Shown one piece after another: positions 1 through 8,070 of a stretch of DNA of 42,256 nucleotides (within the stretch, counting starts at the first letter, position 1; each line of letters starts with the position of its first letter). Below the pieces are notes generated by a model. The model saw nothing but the letters and a program-made list of their open reading frames with translations, made no database searches and had not been told where the DNA came from. This DNA comes from Vulcanimicrobiota bacterium (GTDB lineage: Bacteria; Vulcanimicrobiota; Vulcanimicrobiia; Vulcanimicrobiales; Vulcanimicrobiaceae): contig JASHOG010000008.1 of the NCBI GenBank assembly GCA_030041225.1, positions 1 through 42,256 of the forward strand, in the 5' to 3' direction. A program made the translations under genes and the position numbers.

Positions 1-58
1 TGGGGCTGGCGCTGGCGTTAAGCGCTGAACTTGCACCTATCCGGATAGAGGACAGAGT

Positions 59-89
59 ATCACCGCGGCACAGTAGGTGCCGCGGTGAT
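59..89. other. Perfect 12-bp stem hairpin upstream of tRNA-Leu
   Basis: The arms ATCACCGCGGCA (59-70) and TGCCGCGGTGAT (78-89) are perfectly complementary around a 7-nt loop. No run of T follows on either strand, so a classical intrinsic terminator is doubtful. It could end transcription of a gene left of the window or be a processing element in the leader of tRNA-Leu. The stretch 1-58 holds no gene that I can recognise. Confidence 0.6.
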
Positions 90-111
90 CGTGTACTAAG
101 GAAGGCTCGCA

Positions 112-193
112 GGGCAAGTGGCGGAACTGGCAGACGCGCTGGATTTAGGTTCCAGTGGGGTAACCCGTCAGAGTTCAAGTCTCTGCTTGCCCA
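112..193 (+). tRNA. tRNA-Leu (anticodon TAG)
   Basis: The cloverleaf can be read directly. Acceptor arms are GGGCAAG (112-118) and CTTGCCC (186-192), with A193 as discriminator. The anticodon stem is CTGGA/TCCAG around loop TTTAGGT, giving anticodon TAG. The long variable arm has a GGG-TAA-CCC stem, typical of class II tRNAs such as leucine. The T arm is CAGAG-TTCAAGT-CTCTG. No CCA end is encoded, so it must be added after transcription. Length is 82 nt. Confidence 0.95.
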
Positions 194-213
194 TGACAAC
201 GAGCATGCCTAGT

Positions 214-262
214 GGGGGTCCCTCGACTCCGCTCGTTTCACTCGCGCCGCTCGGGATGACAG
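214..262. repeat. REP-like repeat (GTCATCCCGAGCG type)
   Basis: Read on the minus strand, the segment starts with TGTCATCCCGAGCG and ends with GAGGGACCCCC. This matches the general form of the palindromic intergenic repeat seen in many GC-rich environmental bacteria, with extra CGAG/GAGCG units in the middle. It sits between two tRNA genes. I see only one clear copy here. Its assignment rests on pattern recognition. Confidence 0.5.
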
Positions 263-315
263 AAGTTGGAGGAGGAACGCCGCACCGAGGAGCGGGACAA
301 ACTTTAACAAGCGAG

Positions 316-443
316 AGAATGACATGCGATGGCCGAAGAGACCGACGAGCGAAGCTAGGACGGCGAGAGCGAGGAGGCGGAGCAGCAGGAGCGAGCTAGG
401 ATGGCGAGCGACGAGCGTCTCGGAGGCCATTGCATGTCATTCT
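316..443. repeat. Inverted-repeat element between the two tRNA genes
   Basis: Arms 316-334 and 425-443 (each 19 bp) are complementary with one mismatch; the left arm contains AATGACATGC. The 90-bp interior is purine-rich on the plus strand. It contains an imperfect internal direct repeat (about 347-373 and 389-415, both with AGCTAGGA). It also holds the 19-bp core at 403-421, which recurs inverted and identical at 30411-30429. No plausible gene lies inside. It resembles a small non-autonomous hairpin or MITE-like element. Confidence 0.6.
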
Positions 444-455
444 TGAGCGACCAGC

Positions 456-527
456 GCGGAAGTAGCTCAGTGGTAGAGCATCGCCTTGCCAAGGCGAGGG
501 TCGCGAGTTCGAATCTCGTCTTCCGCT
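456..527 (+). tRNA. tRNA-Gly (anticodon GCC)
   Basis: Acceptor arms are GCGGAAG (456-462) and CTTCCGC (520-526), with T527 as discriminator. The D arm contains GCTCAGTGGTAGAGC. The anticodon stem is TCGCC/GGCGA around loop TTGCCAA, giving anticodon GCC at 488-490. The T arm is GCGAG-TTCGAAT-CTCGT. CCA is not encoded. The gene lies 36 bp before the tig start codon. Confidence 0.96.
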
Positions 528-563
528 GATCGTTTGACCGGTGCTCCGGTACCGAAGCAACAC

Positions 564-1853
564 ATGAGTTCCGATACAGCATCACGACTGATACGCCATG
601 CTCCGACCGAGGTCGAGCTCGAGATCCCGCTCTCACCTGAGGAAGTTGCCGCAGCCGAGGAGCGTGCATTTGCGCGCCTCGTTCGTAAGGCGAAGCTCCC
701 CGGTTTCCGTCCCGGGAAAGTGCCGCGCAGGCTCTTCGAGCAAACCTACGGCACGCAGACGATTCGCAGCGAGGCACTGGAGGACGTCGCCCCCGTCGCC
801 TACGCGCGTGCGTTGAAGGAGCACGATCTCGAAGCACTCGATCGTCCGACGATCGAGCTTCTTCCCGAGGAGGAAGGGAAGCCGTCGCGGCTACGTGCAC
901 GGGTCGAGGTGCGCCCGGAGATCGAGCTCGGCGAGTACAAAGGTGTGCGTGTCACCGTGCCGCCCGCGCACGTGAGCGACGAAGACGTCGAGCGTGCGCT
1001 TCAAACGTTTGCGCGGGAGCACGCGACGCTCGTTCCGGTCAACCGTGCGGCGCGGCTCGGCGACATCGTGACGATCGATTACGAGGGGAGCATCGACGGC
1101 GAGCTTTTCGAGGGCGGCAGTGCGAAGCATCAGGAGACTCAACTCGAGGAGGAGCGATTCATCCCGGGATTCGCCGCCGGGATCAGTGGGATGACCTGCG
1201 GCGAGCGCAGGGAGTTCGATGCAACCTTTCCGGTCGATTACCCGAAAGCCGACTACGCTGGAAAGATCGCACGCTTCGCCGTCACCCTGCATGAAGTGAA
1301 GGTAGTCGACGTTCCGGCTCTCGATGATGAGTTGGCGAAGAGCGCGACGGAGTACGAGACGCTCGATGCTTTGCGTGCAGAGATGCGTAAGCGCTTGGAA
1401 GCGATTGCGAATAACCGGCGACGCCGCGTCATCGGAAACGCGGTGATGCAGCAGTTGTTGAATCGCGTGCGGGTCCCCGTTCCGCAGGGCCTGATCGAGC
1501 GTGAGGTGGAGTCGATGCTTGCCGAAACTGCGGAGCAGAGCAAAGCGAGCGGCACGAGCGAAGAGGAGTTGCGGCCACGTTTCCGTGAGGAGGCGAGCAC
1601 GCGTGTCAAGGGGACGCTCCTGCTCGAGGCGATAGGAAGCGCCGAAGGGCTTGAGGCGTCGCCCACCGATATTCGTGCCGAGATCGAGGCGCTTGCGCGT
1701 AGCTACGGGCAGCCGCCCGAGCGGATGCGCGAGGCGATCGGCCGAAATCTTCGTCCGCTGAAGGAGGGGATCGTTCGCAGCAAGGCGCTCGAGTTGCTCA
1801 TAGATCACGCTCACGTCGAGGACGCAGCTGAAGAAGGGTCAACGAAGGTTTAA
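564..1853 (+). CDS. tig: Trigger factor, ribosome-bound chaperone and prolyl isomerase
   Basis: This is a 429-residue protein, a normal length for trigger factor. It binds the ribosome near the exit tunnel and shields nascent chains; its FKBP domain catalyses prolyl cis-trans isomerisation. The N-terminal ribosome-binding signature GFRPGKVP is at about residues 47-54. The FKBP-like PPIase domain covers roughly 165-250, with GDIVTIDYEG and a FIPGF segment. A long helical C-terminal arm follows. The ATG at 564 was chosen because the reading frame further upstream runs into tRNA-Gly. No strong Shine-Dalgarno sequence is visible. The tig-clpP-clpX order is widely conserved and supports the call. 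Confidence 0.96.
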   Translation: MSSDTASRLIRHAPTEVELEIPLSPEEVAAAEERAFARLVRKAKLPGFRPGKVPRRLFEQTYGTQTIRSEALEDVAPVAYARALKEHDLEALDRPTIELLPEEEGKPSRLRARVEVRPEIELGEYKGVRVTVPPAHVSDEDVERALQTFAREHATLVPVNRAARLGDIVTIDYEGSIDGELFEGGSAKHQETQLEEERFIPGFAAGISGMTCGERREFDATFPVDYPKADYAGKIARFAVTLHEVKVVDVPALDDELAKSATEYETLDALRAEMRKRLEAIANNRRRRVIGNAVMQQLLNRVRVPVPQGLIEREVESMLAETAEQSKASGTSEEELRPRFREEASTRVKGTLLLEAIGSAEGLEASPTDIRAEIEALARSYGQPPERMREAIGRNLRPLKEGIVRSKALELLIDHAHVEDAAEEGSTKV

Positions 1854-1865
1854 GATTCCGTCAGG

Positions 1866-1904
1866 GCGGCACGCGGGTGCCGCATGAACCGCTAGAGTCT
1901 TTTT
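1866..1904 (+). terminator. Hairpin between tig and clpP, possible weak terminator or processing site
   Basis: GCGGCAC (1866-1872) pairs perfectly with GTGCCGC (1877-1883) around loop GCGG. A five-T run lies at 1900-1904, 16 nt beyond the stem, which is too far for an ideal intrinsic terminator. The clpP Shine-Dalgarno GGGAG follows at once. It may partially attenuate or stabilise a transcript end between tig and clpPX. Confidence 0.4.
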
Positions 1905-1920
1905 GGGAGTATCGCATCGC

Positions 1921-2529
1921 ATGGGTCACCTGGTTCCAATGGTCGTCGAGCAGACCGCGCGCGGAGAGCGCGCCTACGACATCTACTCTCGTCTGCTCAA
2001 GGACCGCATCGTTTTCGTCGGTGGGCAGATCGACGACCACTTGGCGAATCTCGTGATCGCGCAGCTGCTTTTCCTTGAGAAGGAAGACCCCGAGAAAGAC
2101 ATCGATATGTACGTGAACTCGCCCGGCGGAAGCGTCACGGCGGGGCTTGCGGTCTATGATGCGATGCGCTTCATCAAACCGGACGTCGCGACGATCTGTA
2201 TGGGCTTCGCCGCGTCGATGGGATCGGTGCTACTCACCGGCGGTGCGAAAGGGAAGCGGTACGCCCTTCCACATGCGAAGATCGTGATCCATCAGCCCTG
2301 GGTCTCGCAGATCGGGGGGCAAGCGACCGACGTGGAAATTGCCGCCCGCGACCTGGTCGCGACGAGGCAGACGATCGCTCAAATCTACGAGGCGACCACC
2401 GGCAAGGCGCTCGAGCAAGTCCTGAAGGACATCGATCGCGACTACTACATGTCCGCCGAGGAGGCCAAGGGATACGGGATAATCGACCACATCATCGAAA
2501 GTCGAGGGGCAATGCCTATGCCGGCCTAG
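1921..2529 (+). CDS. clpP: ATP-dependent Clp protease proteolytic subunit
   Basis: ClpP forms the double-heptameric serine peptidase chamber that degrades proteins unfolded by ClpX or ClpA/C. The 202-residue product has the catalytic triad in its usual setting: Ser99 in GFAASMGS, His124 in IVIHQP and Asp174 in IDRDYYMS. The N-terminus ([20 protein letters not shown]) matches the axial loop and start of typical ClpP proteins. That favours ATG 1921 over the upstream in-frame TTG at 1903; GGGAG at about 1906 fits as ribosome binding site. clpX follows after 21 bp, so the two partners are co-transcribed. Confidence 0.97.
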   Translation: MGHLVPMVVEQTARGERAYDIYSRLLKDRIVFVGGQIDDHLANLVIAQLLFLEKEDPEKDIDMYVNSPGGSVTAGLAVYDAMRFIKPDVATICMGFAASMGSVLLTGGAKGKRYALPHAKIVIHQPWVSQIGGQATDVEIAARDLVATRQTIAQIYEATTGKALEQVLKDIDRDYYMSAEEAKGYGIIDHIIESRGAMPMPA

Positions 2530-2550
2530 CCGGCTACCGCGGGAGACCTG

Positions 2551-3807
2551 ATGTTTCGTTTCGGAGAGGATAAAGGGCAACTGAAGTGCAGCTTCTGCGG
2601 CAAGTCGCAGGAGCAAGTGCGCAAGTTGATCGCGGGCCCCGGCGTGTACATCTGCGATGAGTGCATCGAGCTTTGCAACGAGATCATCGAGGAAGAGCTC
2701 TACAAGAACGCCGACGAGAACCTGCGCCTCCGAAACATCCCCAAGCCCAAAGAGATCAACCACATCCTGAACCAGTATGTGATCGGCCAGGAACGCGCGA
2801 AGAAAGCGCTGGCGGTCGCCGTCTACAATCACTACAAGCGCATCAACGCCGGTGTCAGCCCCGACGACGTCGAGCTGCAGAAGTCCAACATCCTGCTCGT
2901 CGGCCCGACTGGTTCCGGCAAAACGTACCTCGCGCAGACGCTTGCGAAGATTCTCGACGTACCGCTCGCGATGGCCGACGCCACCTCGCTCACGGAAGCC
3001 GGCTATGTCGGCGAAGACGTCGAGAACATTCTCCTCAAGCTCATCCAAGCCGCCGACTACGACGTGAAGCGCGCGGAGAAGGGCATCGTCTACATCGACG
3101 AGATCGACAAGATTGCGCGCAAGAGCGAGAATCCGTCGATCACGCGGGACGTTTCGGGCGAGGGCGTGCAGCAGGCACTGCTGAAGATCCTCGAAGGAAC
3201 GACGGCGAACGTACCGCCGCAGGGCGGGCGTAAGCATCCGCACCAAGAGTTCATCCAGATCGATACGACGAACGTGCTCTTCATCTGCGGCGGGGCTTTC
3301 GACGGCCTCGATCGCATCGTCGAGTCGCGAGTCTCCGCGAACAACATGGGCTTCCGCGCGCGCCAGGACGGCAAACGAGAGACGCGCATCGGAAAGCTCC
3401 TGCAGCAGCTCATGCCGGAAGATCTCCTGCGTTACGGTCTGATCCCGGAGTTCATCGGACGCCTGCCGATCGTCGTCACGCTCGACGCACTCGACGAGCT
3501 CGCGCTACGGCGTATCCTTACCGAGCCGCGCAACGCCCTCGTCCGCCAGTTCCAAAAGATCATGGGCATGGACGGCGTCGACTTGCAGTTTACGAAGGAC
3601 GCGCTGGTCTCGATCGCGGCAAAGGCGCAGGGACGTAAGACCGGAGCGCGCGGGCTGCGCTCGATTCTCGAAGAGGTCATGCTCGAGGTCATGTACGATC
3701 TACCCTCGCTGACCGGCGTGAAAAAGTGCGTCGTCAACAAGGACGTCATCGAGAAGCGCGAGCAGCCGACGATCATCTACCAGGAACAGAAGAAAGAGCC
3801 GGCATAA
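2551..3807 (+). CDS. clpX: ClpX, AAA+ unfoldase of the ClpXP protease
   Basis: ClpX recognises degrons, unfolds substrates with ATP and feeds them to ClpP. The 418-residue protein has the N-terminal zinc-binding domain (Cys13, Cys16, Cys35, Cys38), Walker A GPTGSGKT at 118-125 and Walker B YIDEID at 181-186. The pore loop GYVG is at 151-154, and the RKH loop is present (GGRKHPH). The ClpP-docking tripeptide, IGF or LGF in most homologues, appears here as MGF within NNMGFRA. GGGAG upstream of the ATG is a good ribosome binding site. It lies directly downstream of clpP. Confidence 0.97.
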   Translation: MFRFGEDKGQLKCSFCGKSQEQVRKLIAGPGVYICDECIELCNEIIEEELYKNADENLRLRNIPKPKEINHILNQYVIGQERAKKALAVAVYNHYKRINAGVSPDDVELQKSNILLVGPTGSGKTYLAQTLAKILDVPLAMADATSLTEAGYVGEDVENILLKLIQAADYDVKRAEKGIVYIDEIDKIARKSENPSITRDVSGEGVQQALLKILEGTTANVPPQGGRKHPHQEFIQIDTTNVLFICGGAFDGLDRIVESRVSANNMGFRARQDGKRETRIGKLLQQLMPEDLLRYGLIPEFIGRLPIVVTLDALDELALRRILTEPRNALVRQFQKIMGMDGVDLQFTKDALVSIAAKAQGRKTGARGLRSILEEVMLEVMYDLPSLTGVKKCVVNKDVIEKREQPTIIYQEQKKEPA

Positions 3808-3813
3808 GTAGCA

Positions 3814-3900
3814 CTCGTTTCGTCCACGCCGGTGTTGCCTCGGGGCTCATGTACCGTTGTACACTTCGCCCGCTCGGCGCCTCGGCCTGAACGAAACGAG
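3814..3900 (+). promoter_or_regulatory. Structured leader of valS (candidate RNA regulator)
   Basis: In the 98-bp clpX-valS gap, CTCGTTTCGT (3814-3823) is perfectly complementary to ACGAAACGAG (3891-3900). Between them is a small hairpin, TGTAC-CGTT-GTACA (3850-3863), plus GC-rich segments. The right arm ends 5 nt before the valS GTG, so the closing stem would overlap the purine-rich ribosome binding region. The T-box consensus AGGGTGG-ACCGCG is not present. A regulatory role is inference. Confidence 0.4.
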
Positions 3901-3905
3901 AGCCA

Positions 3906-6635
3906 GTGCAAAGATCCGAGCGACCCTCCCCGTACGATCCGAAGGCCGTCGAGGGACGGCTTTACGAGCAATGGGAGAGTAGCGGCTACTTTCACGAGGA
4001 ACCAGACCCCGCGCGGCCGCCCTTCATCATTTGTATGCCGCCGCCCAACGTGACCGGTCGCGCGCATCTCGGCCACGGATCGACGTACACGCCGATGGAC
4101 GTGCTCGTGCGGTATCATCGCATGCTCGGCGACAATGCCGACTGGATTCCGGGAACCGACCATGCGGCGATCGCGACGGAAGCGCGCATCGTCGCGGAGC
4201 TCAAAGCGCAAGGTACGACGCGGGACGCGCTCGGACGCCGGCGCTTTCTAGAACGCGCGTGGGAGTGGTCGCGGACGTACGGCGGCGAGATCAACGAGGC
4301 ATTTCGCGCGCTCGGCTTCGGCCCAGACTGGCAGCGCCTGCGCTTCACGATGGACGACGGGCTCTCCGCTGCGGTTCGCAAGGTCTTCGTGAAGCTCTAT
4401 CGCGACGGCCTCATCTATCGCGGCAAGCGGCTCGTCAACTGGGATCCCGTCGCGAAAACGACGATCTCAGACGCCGAGGTCGAGCACGAGGAGCGCGACG
4501 CAGTCTTGTACTACGTGCGTTATCCCATTTGTGCTAATGCACAAACGGGTCCCCGAGAGTTTAACAGGCACTCCGCTCACGCTGCGCGCCCCCCACGGGC
4601 AAAGCCCGCGGGGTCCCCCGACCCGTTAACCACGTCCCATATTATCGTGGCGACGACGAGGCCGGAGACGATGCTCGGCGACGTCGCAGTTGCCGTGCAT
4701 CCGGAGGACGAGCGCTACACCTCGCTCATCGGCAAGAGCGTGCTCGCGCCGCCGCTCCTCGAACGGAGCATTCCTATCATCGCCGACGCGTCGGTCGATC
4801 CGTCGTTCGGAACGGGAGCCGTGAAAGTGACACCGGCGCATGACGCCGCCGACTACGAGATCGGCGAGCGCCACGGCTTGGGGATGCCCAGCATCATGGG
4901 CCTCGACGCGCGCATCAGCGCAGCCGACGTTGATGTCGGCTCCTACGAGGGGTTGAGTCGCGAGGACGCTCGCCGCTGCGTCGTCGACGCGTTACGCGAC
5001 CAGGGGTTACTCGTGAAGGAGGAGCCGTATCGCCACGCGATCGCGATCAGCGAGCGTACCGGCGCGGTGATCGAGCCGCTGCTGCTCGAGCAGTGGTTCG
5101 TCAAGACCACGCCGCTCGCGAAGGCTGCGCTCGACGCCTATCGCGACGGCCGCATACGCTTCGTCCCGGAGCGCTACGGGCGCACCTACGAGCAGTGGCT
5201 CACCCAAATCCGCGACTGGAACATCTCCCGGCAGGTATGGTGGGGGCATCAGCTTCCCGTTTGGTACACGGAGGCTGGTGAAATCGTCGTGGCCGAGTCG
5301 GAAGAGGAAGCGCTCGCGCAGGCGCAGCGCCTATATGCGACGGGCGATCTCACACGCGACCCCGACACACTCGACACCTGGTTCTCGAGCGCGCTTTGGC
5401 CGTTCTCGATCCTCGGCTGGCCCGAACAGACACAAGAGCTCGCCTGCTGGTACCCCTCGCAAGTGCTCGTCACGGGATACGAGATCATCTTTCTTTGGGT
5501 CGCACGCATGGTGATGCTCGGGCTCTACGTCATGGGGAAGGAACCGTTCGGCGCGGTTTTCGTGACGCCGCTCGTCTTCGACGCCCAAGGGCGCAAGATG
5601 TCGAAATCGCTCGGCAACGCGATCGATCCCATGGAGCTCGTGGAGAAGTACGGCGCCGACGCCTTTCGTATGGGAATGATGCGCCAACTGCGCCTCGAGG
5701 CGCAGGACGTGCGGTTCCAGGAGTCGCGCTGCGAAGAGGGGCGCAACTTCAACAACAAAATCTGGAACGCATCGCGTTACGCGCTCTCGCTCCCGGAAGC
5801 TCTTCCCGCTGCCCTCACGCTCCCAAAAGCGAACGCACTGACGCTTGCCGATCGTTGGATCCTCACGCGTCTGCACGACACGATCATCGAGGTCACGCAG
5901 CTCTTCGACGGATACGACTTCGGAAACGCGGCGGAGCGTCTCTGGCACTTCATCTGGTATGAGTTCTGCGATTGGTACGTCGAGGCAACGAAGCTCGAGA
6001 CGTCAAAGCCGACCCGCGCCGCGGTGCTCAGCTTCGTGCTGAACAACACGATGCGGCTGCTCCACCCGATCGAGCCGTTCATCAGCGAGGAGGTTTGGCG
6101 CTTGCTGCCGCACGACGGCGAGACGATCATGACGGCAACCTGGCCCGATCCATTGGAGGTCCCCGTCGACCGTGATGCGGCAGATTCTTTTGCATGGGTC
6201 ACGCGGCAGGTCGTTTGGCTTCGGAACGAACGGGCACATGGTGCAAAGGGGAAGCTCCTGTACAAGAGCGCCGTCACCGACGAACAGCGAGAGCTGATCG
6301 CGCACTTCTCGCGGTACGAGGGCCGGGAGAGGGATAACGCGTTTCATCTTGAGTTGTTTGGTCCCAACGTCTCCTCGGCGACGTTTACGATTCCGGTCTC
6401 CGGCGGCCGAATAGAGTTCGTAGGGAACAGGGACGAGCTGGTCCCCCGTCAGAAGAAGGAGATAGCGCGCCTGCGAAGCGAGGTCGAGCGCAGCGAACAG
6501 AAGTTGAGGAACGAGCGCTTCTTAGCGCATGCAAAAGACGATGTCGTCGAAATAGAGCGAGCGAAGCTCAAGGAGAACAGGGAAACTTTGCGGGCACTCG
6601 AGGCGGTGCTCTCTGAGCTGGAGAGTCAGGCATGA
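3906..6635 (+). CDS. valS: Valyl-tRNA synthetase with in-frame inserted segment
   Basis: This class I synthetase charges tRNA-Val and hydrolyses misacylated Thr-tRNA-Val. The 909-residue protein has the HIGH motif as HLGH (54-57), a GTDHAAIAT segment, the editing-domain motif TTRPETMLGD (from about 250) and KMSKS at 564-568. It also has the C-terminal coiled-coil arm typical of ValRS. Start is GTG 3906, preceded by GAGAG; the next residues (YDPKAVEGRLYEQW) fit the family start. Odd point: between VRYP and the IVATTRPET strand there are about 38 residues (208-245) where homologues have a short loop. This segment is rich in Ala, Pro and Arg and is encoded by palindromic repeat DNA. The stop overlaps the pyrR start by 4 bp. 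Confidence 0.96.
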   Translation: MQRSERPSPYDPKAVEGRLYEQWESSGYFHEEPDPARPPFIICMPPPNVTGRAHLGHGSTYTPMDVLVRYHRMLGDNADWIPGTDHAAIATEARIVAELKAQGTTRDALGRRRFLERAWEWSRTYGGEINEAFRALGFGPDWQRLRFTMDDGLSAAVRKVFVKLYRDGLIYRGKRLVNWDPVAKTTISDAEVEHEERDAVLYYVRYPICANAQTGPREFNRHSAHAARPPRAKPAGSPDPLTTSHIIVATTRPETMLGDVAVAVHPEDERYTSLIGKSVLAPPLLERSIPIIADASVDPSFGTGAVKVTPAHDAADYEIGERHGLGMPSIMGLDARISAADVDVGSYEGLSREDARRCVVDALRDQGLLVKEEPYRHAIAISERTGAVIEPLLLEQWFVKTTPLAKAALDAYRDGRIRFVPERYGRTYEQWLTQIRDWNISRQVWWGHQLPVWYTEAGEIVVAESEEEALAQAQRLYATGDLTRDPDTLDTWFSSALWPFSILGWPEQTQELACWYPSQVLVTGYEIIFLWVARMVMLGLYVMGKEPFGAVFVTPLVFDAQGRKMSKSLGNAIDPMELVEKYGADAFRMGMMRQLRLEAQDVRFQESRCEEGRNFNNKIWNASRYALSLPEALPAALTLPKANALTLADRWILTRLHDTIIEVTQLFDGYDFGNAAERLWHFIWYEFCDWYVEATKLETSKPTRAAVLSFVLNNTMRLLHPIEPFISEEVWRLLPHDGETIMTATWPDPLEVPVDRDAADSFAWVTRQVVWLRNERAHGAKGKLLYKSAVTDEQRELIAHFSRYEGRERDNAFHLELFGPNVSSATFTIPVSGGRIEFVGNRDELVPRQKKEIARLRSEVERSEQKLRNERFLAHAKDDVVEIERAKLKENRETLRALEAVLSELESQA
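4523..4640. repeat. Palindromic element inserted in frame within valS
   Basis: Two hairpins lie in tandem: 4524-4549 (TTTGTGC/GCACAAA around TAAT, with flanking CCC/GGG) and 4591-4613 (ten-base arms around AAA, one mismatch). The stretch from 4547 to 4630 is bounded by imperfect direct repeats: GGGTCCCCGAGAGTTTAAC (4547-4565) and a close relative at 4611-4630. TCCCAT occurs at both outer edges (4523-4528 and 4635-4640), which could be a target duplication. The element adds about 38 codons without a stop. It shares the flavour CTCCGCTC...GTTTAAC with the intergenic repeats near positions 214-310. Confidence 0.65.
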
Positions 6636-7168
6636 ACGTGACGGAACGCAAAGTGATCATCGGTGCGCGCGAGCTCGAGCGCATGATCTCGCGCCTCGCT
6701 CAAGAGATTCTCGAGCCTGAGGAGTCGCAGAGCGGGACCGTGTTGCTCGGAGTGCGCCGCGGAGGAGAGGCACCGGCGGCGCGCATCGCGCGCGAGATCG
6801 CCCGAACCACGGGGCATCAGCCGGCTCTCGGCTTTCTCAACATCAGTCTCTACCGTGACGACCGCGTCGTGCACGAGCTCCCTGAGTCGCAGATTCCCGT
6901 CGATGTCGATGGTCGTATCGTCGTGATCGTCGACGACGTGCTCTACACGGGCAGAACGATTCGCTCGGCGCTGGACGCGGTCACCGACCTGGGGCGTCCC
7001 GCCGCGATCCGCCTCTGCGTGCTCATCGATCGGGGTCTACGCGAGCTGCCGATTCAACCGGATTACGTCGGGCGCGCCATAACGTCGAAGCGCGGCGAGC
7101 GCATCGAGGTGCGCCTCGGAGCCGAGCCTTCGAGCGACGACGAGGTCGCTGTTGCGGACACGCCGTAG
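6632..7168 (+). CDS. pyrR: PyrR, pyrimidine operon regulator / uracil phosphoribosyltransferase
   Basis: This 178-residue type I phosphoribosyltransferase has the PRPP-binding loop VVIVDDVLYTGRTIRSAL and the N-terminal GVRRGGEAPA motif of PyrR proteins. In Gram-positive relatives, PyrR senses UMP/PRPP and controls the pyr operon by binding pyr mRNA; many also have UPRTase activity. Position as first gene of a pyr cluster supports the regulator role. The ATG overlaps the valS stop (ATGA). I could not find a convincing PyrR binding hairpin upstream, so how it would regulate here is unclear. Confidence 0.93.
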   Translation: MNVTERKVIIGARELERMISRLAQEILEPEESQSGTVLLGVRRGGEAPAARIAREIARTTGHQPALGFLNISLYRDDRVVHELPESQIPVDVDGRIVVIVDDVLYTGRTIRSALDAVTDLGRPAAIRLCVLIDRGLRELPIQPDYVGRAITSKRGERIEVRLGAEPSSDDEVAVADTP

Positions 7169-8057
7169 CCTCCTCGATCTCGACGACTTGGCAGCCAATG
7201 AGCTGAACGAGGTCTTCGCTCGCGCCGCTGCATTCGAGAGGGAGAGGCCGGAGAAACGCCTCGCGGGTGTTGCGTGCGTGAACCTGTTCTTCGAACCTTC
7301 AACGCGCACGTTTACCTCCTTCAATCTTGCGGAGCTGCGGCTCGGAGGCGAGGTCGTAAACCTCGCGCCGAAAGACCTCAGCTATCTCAACAAGGGAGAG
7401 ACGATCGAGGACACTGTGATCACGCTCTCGGCGATGGGGATCGGGGTCCTGGTCGTGCGTCATCCGGAGGAGGGCTTTCCCGCGAGCGTCGCGATGCACT
7501 TCGACGGCCATGTCGTGAACGCAGGCGACGGAACGCATGCACATCCGACGCAGGCGCTCCTCGATCTGTACACCCTGATCGAACAGTTCGGGTCGCTGCA
7601 CAGCCGGAGCGTCGCCATCGTCGGTGATGTGGTGCACAGCCGGGTCGCGCGCTCGCTGCTCGCCGGTCTCAAACGGCTGGGGGCGAACGTGCGCCTCGTC
7701 GGGCCTGAGGTCTTCGTCCCCGAGCACTACGCCGAGAGCGCGGTCGCGGTCGAGCGCGATCTCGATCGCGTGCTGCCCGACGTCGATGCCGTGCTCTTGC
7801 TGCGCATCCAGCGCGAACGCTTCTCCGGGACGCCGGTCTCCGACGAGGAGTACATCGCGCGCTACCGGCTCGACGCACCGCGCCTGGCGAAGCTGCGAGA
7901 CACGGCGATCGTCATGCATCCCGGACCGTACAATCGCGGCATCGAACTCGACGAGAGCGTGCTGCGCTTCCCCGGATGGCTCTACACGAGGCAGGTGATG
8001 CACGGCGTGAGCGTGCGCATGGCCGTGATCGACCTGCTCGTGAACGGCAGCGCGTAG
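7152..8057 (+). CDS. pyrB: Aspartate carbamoyltransferase catalytic subunit
   Basis: It catalyses carbamoyl phosphate + L-aspartate to N-carbamoyl-L-aspartate, the committed step of pyrimidine synthesis. The 301-residue length is normal. The carbamoyl-phosphate motif STRT (50-53, in FFEPSTRTFTSF) and HPTQALLD (131-138) are intact, and the C-terminal MHPGPYNRG region is present. The TTG start at 7152 overlaps pyrR by 17 bp; no better in-frame start is visible that keeps the N-terminal helix. No pyrI regulatory subunit is nearby. Confidence 0.95.
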   Translation: MRTRRSLLDLDDLAANELNEVFARAAAFERERPEKRLAGVACVNLFFEPSTRTFTSFNLAELRLGGEVVNLAPKDLSYLNKGETIEDTVITLSAMGIGVLVVRHPEEGFPASVAMHFDGHVVNAGDGTHAHPTQALLDLYTLIEQFGSLHSRSVAIVGDVVHSRVARSLLAGLKRLGANVRLVGPEVFVPEHYAESAVAVERDLDRVLPDVDAVLLLRIQRERFSGTPVSDEEYIARYRLDAPRLAKLRDTAIVMHPGPYNRGIELDESVLRFPGWLYTRQVMHGVSVRMAVIDLLVNGSA

Positions 8058-8070
8058 AAAGCGCCTTGAG

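Noticed and set aside
31-60. Promoter TTGCAC...GAGTAT upstream of tRNA-Leu
   Set aside because: The -10 candidate matches the consensus poorly (3 of 6), and the spacing is 18 nt; not enough to call.
209-430. 73-residue minus-strand reading frame between the tRNA genes
   Set aside because: It lies across the inverted-repeat element, has low-complexity Leu/Ala/Ser content and no ribosome binding site. Similarity to residues upstream of glmS comes from the shared DNA repeat core.
3808-3905. T-box riboswitch upstream of valS
   Set aside because: The region is under 100 nt and lacks the T-box sequence, although it does have a structured potential noted as a separate finding.
6600-6650. PyrR-binding attenuator hairpin before pyrR
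   Set aside because: A short CTCTC/GAGAG hairpin exists at the valS end, but the PyrR-box consensus and a terminator are missing.
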